DNA from: Eubacteriales bacterium
Lineage (GTDB): Bacteria > Bacillota_A > Clostridia > Christensenellales > Aristaeellaceae
Direction of reading: 5' to 3'
Assembly (NCBI GenBank): GCA_030528845.1
Contig: JAUMYC010000032.1
Span: 1 to 16,440 of the forward strand
Length of the DNA stretch: 16,440 nt
Shown here: piece after piece, positions 12,224-16,440 of the stretch
Numbering within the stretch: the first letter of the stretch is position 1
Layout: each line of letters starts with the position of its first letter
The notes under the pieces: generated by a model
The model's input: the letters and a program-made list of their open reading frames with translations, nothing else
What the model was told of the DNA's origin: nothing
Databases searched by the model: none
Translations under genes and position numbers: made by a program

Positions 12224-13480
12224 ATGAAGCGCGCGCTGACGATCCTGCTGCTCCTGTGCATGCTTGCGCAGGGCGCGCTCGCCGCTCCCCTTTCTCTGGA
12301 GAAAATGACGCAGGCCGCCTCCGGGCTGGCCGAGTTTACCATCGAGGGCATGCCGGGCGAGGAATATTACGAGGCCGTGGCCTCGCCGCGAGACTGGATC
12401 AGCCTGATCAACGCGGAGGAATACAAAAACCTCTATGTCGATCTGGAGCTCAAATACTCCTGGCAGGAGCTTGAAGAGCTCTTTTACGACATCTCCGCCC
12501 ATCCCATCGCCAACGTGGACATCATCGGGCAGAGCGCGCGCGGCAGGAATATCTATTCCGTGCGCGTGGGCCGGGGCAGCAGCTGCATCCTGCTCACGGG
12601 CGGCGTGCGCGCAAAGGAGACCGCCGGCACGATGTACATCCTCAAGCAGCTCTGCGGGCTGCTCAGCGCCTATTCCACGGGCAATGAAGAAGTGATGGAG
12701 CTCTTAGAGGCCTTCACGGTGGTAGCCGTGCCCTGCGTCAACCCGGACGGCCGCGCCGTGCTCGAGCTCGACGAGGGCATCGACTGGTATTCCAACGACG
12801 GCGGCGTGGATCTGGACATGAACTTCCCCTGCGCGAACGCGGGCCAGCTCTCCCCGGACGCGAGCCAGGCCTACCACTCCAACGAGCCCGGCTCGTCGGA
12901 TTATCCGGGCGCGTATCTGGGCAGCGAGCCGGAGACGAAGGCGCTCATCGGCTGGATCGAGGCCTATATCGATTCCGCCGTCGTCTTCATCGATTATGAG
13001 CAATACGGCCGCTATACCCACGGCGGCGGCGCCTATCTGAGCGAACGCGCGCAGAAGGCCAGCGACGATCTGGCGGTGAACCTGGCCGAATTCCTCTCCC
13101 GGGAAGACGCGCTGTATAACTTTCTGGAAAACGTGGGCGAGCTGCGCGGCTGGAGCGGCGGCAGCATAGAAGATTTCGCCGCCGAGCTGGGCGAAGGGCT
13201 CGCCTTTTCGGAGAGATACGGGCGGCTCGGGCTGGACATGAGCAGCGGCCCGCTCCCCCTGTGCTTTTTCCGCGATATCGACGAGCATCTCTCCGCCTAT
13301 ACGCCGCGCAGCGTGCCGCTGGCCTGCGTGAGCATCGACATCTCCACCCGCGGCGGCATGGGCTATTATGAAAACGCGCGCCGCAACCACGCCAAGGAAT
13401 ATGATAACTGCGGCTATGACGAGCTGCTGGTGCACGTCATGGACTACGCCGCGGAATACCTGCTGCCCGCGCGGCCCTAA
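12224..13480 (+). CDS. Secreted M14 carboxypeptidase-like protein with lost zinc site
   Basis: The 418-residue protein has a signal peptide (about 1-20, cleavage after Ala-Leu-Ala) and an M14 zinc-carboxypeptidase fold: IGQSARGRNIYSVRVG (101-116), GGVRAKE (126-132), VNPDG (172-176), GVDLDMNFP (194-202), IDYEQYGR (256-263) and SIDISTRGG (370-378). Compared with carboxypeptidase A numbering, the first ligand His69 is Arg129, while Glu72 is kept as Glu132. Arg145 is Met199, Asn144 is Asp198, His196 is Glu259 and the catalytic Glu270 is Asp372. It should not bind zinc normally, and is probably a binding protein rather than a peptidase. AAAGGAGG lies 9 nt before the ATG. The frame is intact, so the loss is not simple decay. 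Confidence 0.75.
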   Translation: MKRALTILLLLCMLAQGALAAPLSLEKMTQAASGLAEFTIEGMPGEEYYEAVASPRDWISLINAEEYKNLYVDLELKYSWQELEELFYDISAHPIANVDIIGQSARGRNIYSVRVGRGSSCILLTGGVRAKETAGTMYILKQLCGLLSAYSTGNEEVMELLEAFTVVAVPCVNPDGRAVLELDEGIDWYSNDGGVDLDMNFPCANAGQLSPDASQAYHSNEPGSSDYPGAYLGSEPETKALIGWIEAYIDSAVVFIDYEQYGRYTHGGGAYLSERAQKASDDLAVNLAEFLSREDALYNFLENVGELRGWSGGSIEDFAAELGEGLAFSERYGRLGLDMSSGPLPLCFFRDIDEHLSAYTPRSVPLACVSIDISTRGGMGYYENARRNHAKEYDNCGYDELLVHVMDYAAEYLLPARP

Positions 13481-13490
13481 TGCGCGCACA

Positions 13491-13523
13491 AACGCCTGTT
13501 GACAAGCTCTGTCGGCAGGCGTT
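13491..13523. promoter_or_regulatory. Dyad overlapping the ABC-F promoter
   Basis: AACGCCTG (13491-13498) and CAGGCGTT (13516-13523) are exact inverted repeats; TT/GG wobbles and GACA/TGTC extend the pairing to 14 bp around AGCTC. It covers the -35 box and spacer. It may be a repressor site or the 3' hairpin of the M14-like transcript, whose stop is 10 bp upstream, although no T-run follows. Confidence 0.6.
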
Positions 13524-13528
13524 ATACT
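13499..13528 (+). promoter_or_regulatory. Promoter of the ABC-F gene
   Basis: Consensus TTGACA (13499-13504) is followed after 18 bp by TATACT (13523-13528). Transcription would start near 13535, leaving a long leader before the gene. Confidence 0.8.
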
Positions 13529-13590
13529 GTATCCGTGCTCTGCGCAGCAGGGCGCAAAAAATACCGAAGAAAGAGCAGGGCCAGCCGCAG

Positions 13591-13605
13591 ATGAAGATTC
13601 GCTAA
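13591..13605 (+). CDS. Putative four-codon leader peptide (MKIR)
   Basis: ATG AAG ATT CGC TAA encodes Met-Lys-Ile-Arg. A weak AGGG lies 10 nt upstream. The Lys-x-Arg pattern fits the basic-x-basic motif known from macrolide-stalled leader peptides such as the short MRLR type of Erm leaders. Placement, between the promoter and an intrinsic terminator ahead of an ABC-F gene, makes it a candidate sensor. It could also be chance, since four codons are expected often. Confidence 0.35.
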   Translation: MKIR

Positions 13606-13669
13606 AACCGGCATGACGGGGCTTTCGGGCGCGCAGCAGAGAAACGCTGCGGGGCCGCTGCTTTGTCGT

Positions 13670-13710
13670 GCTCCTGTTTTCAGCGGATGGAAGCGGAGCT
13701 CTGTTTTTTT
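13670..13710 (+). terminator. Intrinsic terminator in the leader, probable attenuator
   Basis: GCTCC (13670-13674) pairs with GGAGC (13695-13699), and GTTTTC (13676-13681) pairs with GGAAGC (13689-13694) with two G-U pairs and a bulged T13675; loop AGCGGAT. It is followed by TCTG and seven T. It sits about 80 bp before the start codon of the downstream gene, so it would stop transcription before the gene unless it is disrupted. Confidence 0.6.
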
Positions 13711-13791
13711 GCGCGCTTTTGGGATCGTGCCGAAGCAGGCCGCTCCTTCCGCTCATCATCATTGTTTCTGATCGAACGGGAGGGAAGCCCT

Positions 13792-15441
13792 TTGGCACGT
13801 TTATTTTTGGAGGCAACCGACCTGCGGCTGTCCTTTGGCATGAAGACCATCCTCAATATCCCGTCCTTTCGCATCCATGAAGGCGAGAGGATCGGCCTCG
13901 TGGGCGAAAACGGCGCGGGCAAGACGACGCTGCTGCGCGCGCTGGCGGGCGAGCTCGAGCCCGAGAGCGGCGTCGTGCGGCGCTATCGCCCCGTCTCCTA
14001 TATCCGGCAGACCGGCGACGACGACGCGGAGACGTTCGACGAGCGCATCGGCGCCGTGTTCCAGGCGCAGGAGAAGCGCGAGGGGCTCTCCGGCGGCGAA
14101 AAGACGCGCAGGCGCATCGCCGCGGCGCTCTCCAGCCGGGCGCATGTGCTGCTGGCCGACGAGCCCACCACCGACCTCGACGCCGACGGCGTCGCGCAGC
14201 TCCGGCAGCAGCTGCTGGCCTATCCGGGCGCGCTGCTGCTCGTTTCGCATGACCGCGCGCTGCTCGACGCCGTCTGCACGTCCATCGCGGAGCTGCGCGA
14301 CGGCGCGCTGGAGATTTTCCCCGGAAACTACGCGGCCTATCGCGCCGAACGTGAACGCCGCATGGAATTTGCCCGCTTCGAATACGACGCCTACCGCGCC
14401 GAGCAGGCCCGGCTGCGCAAAGTGATCCAGAGCAAGACCGAGCAGGCCTCGCAGGTGCGCAGGGCGCCCAAGCGCATGGGCAATTCCGAAGCCCGGCTGC
14501 ACAAGCGCGGGGCGACCGAGATCGTGGAAAAGATCGCCAAGGAGCGCAAGGCCATCGAGAGTCGTCTGAACCATCTGGAAAAGAAGGAGCGCGTGCGCGA
14601 GGATCCGGAGATCCGCATGGCGCTGGGCGGGGCCTCGCCGGTGGTCTCGAAGACCATGCTGGAGCTGCGCGGCTTCACCATGCGCATCGGCGGGCGGGCG
14701 CTTTTGCAAAACGCCTCCGCACGCGTGCCGACCGGCAGCCGCACCGCGCTGCTGGGCAAAAACGGCTGCGGCAAAACGAGCCTGATCCGCCGCATCCTGC
14801 AGGGAAACGACCCGCGCATCCGCCTCGCGCCCGGCGCAAAGATCGGCTATTTCGGGCAGGAGCACGCCGAAGCGCTGGAGCTTGAGCGCACGGCCCTGCA
14901 AAACGCCATGGCGCTCTCGCCCTTTTCCGAATCCGAGGCGCGCACGGTGCTGGCGCGGCTGGGGCTGAAGGAAAACGAGCTGTTCAAGCCGGCGCAGCTG
15001 CTCTCCGGCGGCGAAAAGGCCAAGGTCGCCCTTGCGCGGCTGATGCTCTCGGAGGTGAATTTCCTCATCCTCGACGAGCCGACCAACCACCTCGACATCT
15101 ACACGATGGAGGCACTCGAACAGCTGCTTTGCGGCTACGCGGGCACTCTGCTCTTCGTCAGCCACGACGAGCGCTTCGTCTCCTCCCTTGCCGGCAGGCT
15201 CCTCCTCTTCGAGGACGGCGCGCTGCGCACGTTCGAGGGCGGGTCGGAGCAGTACAGAGCCTCCCTGCAGGCCGACCGGGCGCAGGAGGATGCGCAGCTC
15301 GACCGCAGCGTGCTGGAAATGCGCATGGCCGTGCTCAGCGCGCGCCTCGCCGCGCCCAAAAAGGGCGACGACCCGCAGGCGCTCAACGAGGAATATTTCG
15401 AGCTGGCAAGACGGCTGCGCGAGTTGTCCAAAAACAGCTAA
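13792..15441 (+). CDS. ABC-F family ATPase, possibly antibiotic-resistance type
   Basis: The 549-residue protein has two ATPase domains and no membrane segment. Domain 1: GENGAGKTT (38-46), LSGGEKTR (99-106), LLADEPTTDLD (120-130), SHD. Domain 2: GKNGCGKTS (322-330), LSGGEKAK (404-411), LILDEPTNHLD (425-435), SHD (457-459). The linker (about 181-287) contains RRAPKRMGNSEARLHKR, a basic stretch expected to reach the ribosomal exit or peptidyl-transferase site. Domain 1 has only about 53 residues between Walker A and signature, leaving no room for the Arm insert of EttA-type housekeeping members, as in Vga/Lsa/VmlR-like resistance proteins. A C-terminal helical extension follows. The TTG start is 7 nt after GGGAGGG; no ATG fits. 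Drug specificity cannot be read. Confidence 0.88.
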   Translation: MARLFLEATDLRLSFGMKTILNIPSFRIHEGERIGLVGENGAGKTTLLRALAGELEPESGVVRRYRPVSYIRQTGDDDAETFDERIGAVFQAQEKREGLSGGEKTRRRIAAALSSRAHVLLADEPTTDLDADGVAQLRQQLLAYPGALLLVSHDRALLDAVCTSIAELRDGALEIFPGNYAAYRAERERRMEFARFEYDAYRAEQARLRKVIQSKTEQASQVRRAPKRMGNSEARLHKRGATEIVEKIAKERKAIESRLNHLEKKERVREDPEIRMALGGASPVVSKTMLELRGFTMRIGGRALLQNASARVPTGSRTALLGKNGCGKTSLIRRILQGNDPRIRLAPGAKIGYFGQEHAEALELERTALQNAMALSPFSESEARTVLARLGLKENELFKPAQLLSGGEKAKVALARLMLSEVNFLILDEPTNHLDIYTMEALEQLLCGYAGTLLFVSHDERFVSSLAGRLLLFEDGALRTFEGGSEQYRASLQADRAQEDAQLDRSVLEMRMAVLSARLAAPKKGDDPQALNEEYFELARRLRELSKNS

Positions 15442-15528
15442 TTGCAGCAGCGAATGTTCAAATCATGCAAATTCACGAGGACATCACGGTTTTTTTCGCA
15501 AAGAACGCAGGATTCGCCTGCACAGATA

Positions 15529-15558
15529 TTGACAAGACCGCCCTCGCGCGCGTATACT
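15529..15558 (+). promoter_or_regulatory. Promoter of the glutamate dehydrogenase gene
   Basis: TTGACA (15529-15534) is followed after 18 bp by TATACT (15553-15558). The leader is about 38 nt. AAGACCG (15534-15540) and CGGTCTT (15568-15574) form an inverted repeat around the -10 box, possibly an operator. No terminator of the ABC-F gene is visible in 15442-15528. Confidence 0.8.
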
Positions 15559-15584
15559 TTCTGCATTCGGTCTTATTTGTTTGA

Positions 15585-16440
<856 letters not shown>

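Larger units (their letters stand above)
13481..13791 (+). other. Leader region of the ABC-F gene
   Basis: The 311 bp between the M14-like stop and the ABC-F start hold, in order, a dyad (13491-13523), an overlapping promoter (13499-13528), a four-codon reading frame (13591-13605), a GCAGC/GCTGC hairpin (13633-13650), an intrinsic terminator (13670-13710) and the ribosome site GGGAGGG (13778-13784). The leader is about 255 nt. An unlabelled frame of about 52 codons from 13613 has no ribosome site and is not called. Confidence 0.65.

Noticed and set aside
13613..13771. Frame of about 52 codons in the ABC-F leader
   Set aside because: No ribosome site precedes it, and it runs through the terminator hairpin; the composition is not coding-like.
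12704..13816. Antisense frame of 370 codons under the M14-like gene
   Set aside because: It covers the opposite strand of a gene with signal peptide and family motifs and has no ribosome site of its own.
13801..15165. Long antisense frame (454 codons, minus strand) under the ABC-F gene
   Set aside because: It is a codon-shadow of a well-supported gene; the composition is rich in Ala, Arg, Gly and His and shows no motifs.

Overview
The window looks like a stretch of chromosome from a GC-rich, probably gut-associated, anaerobic member of the Clostridia. Evidence for this is the gene set (YetF/DUF421 paired with DUF4363, an ECF-type pantothenate S component beside coaX, a FliB-like cysteine-rich protein, a stand-alone methionine synthase activation-domain protein), strong Gram-positive AGGAGG ribosome sites, some TTG starts, and short palindromic interspersed repeats of the kind common in gut Firmicutes. 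No rRNA, tRNA, CRISPR array, transposase or phage gene was found. The genus cannot be named from the sequence alone.

Layout. 1-260: two tandem 95-bp units, each carrying a 60-bp element with palindromic ends, then a bidirectional terminator. 261-2784 (minus): a three-gene operon made of a UgtP/MGDG-synthase-like glycosyltransferase, a YjjG-like HAD phosphatase and a MetH-activation-domain protein, driven by a good promoter at 2925-2953. 3018-3698 (plus): a divergent promoter with an overlapping dyad, then a small secreted protein of unknown function and a perfect terminator shared with a convergent zinc-ribbon protein (3772-4281, minus). 4423-5537 (plus): YetF-like membrane protein and DUF4363 protein, overlapping. 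5542-5997 (minus): tadA. 6133-7221 (plus): Gfo/Idh/MocA-type oxidoreductase. 7454-9233 (plus): ECF S component (probably PanT), coaX and a small cupin, closed by a strong terminator. 9350-10437 (plus): a small membrane-anchored protein of unknown function and a YdcF/DUF218 protein. 10438-10830: a cluster of three palindromic elements, the last being the terminator of the minus-strand FliB-like gene (10831-12033). 12224-13480 (plus): a secreted M14-carboxypeptidase-like protein that has lost its zinc ligands. 13481-15441 (plus): an ABC-F ATPase with a long leader. 15603 to the end (plus): the first 279 residues of a hexameric-type glutamate dehydrogenase.

How the genes work together. The clearest functional unit is panT-coaX, which would couple pantothenate uptake to its phosphorylation, the first step of coenzyme A synthesis. 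Most other genes are housekeeping or poorly characterised and share no evident pathway.

The most interesting signals are: (1) the ABC-F leader, with a dyad over the promoter, a four-codon reading frame (MKIR) and an intrinsic terminator before the gene, which is the layout expected of antibiotic-responsive attenuation; (2) the palindromic repeat of the left edge, half of which also sits in frame inside the FliB-like gene; (3) the M14 pseudo-peptidase; (4) the repeat cluster at 10496-10769. All coordinates were read by eye; no database search or folding program was used.
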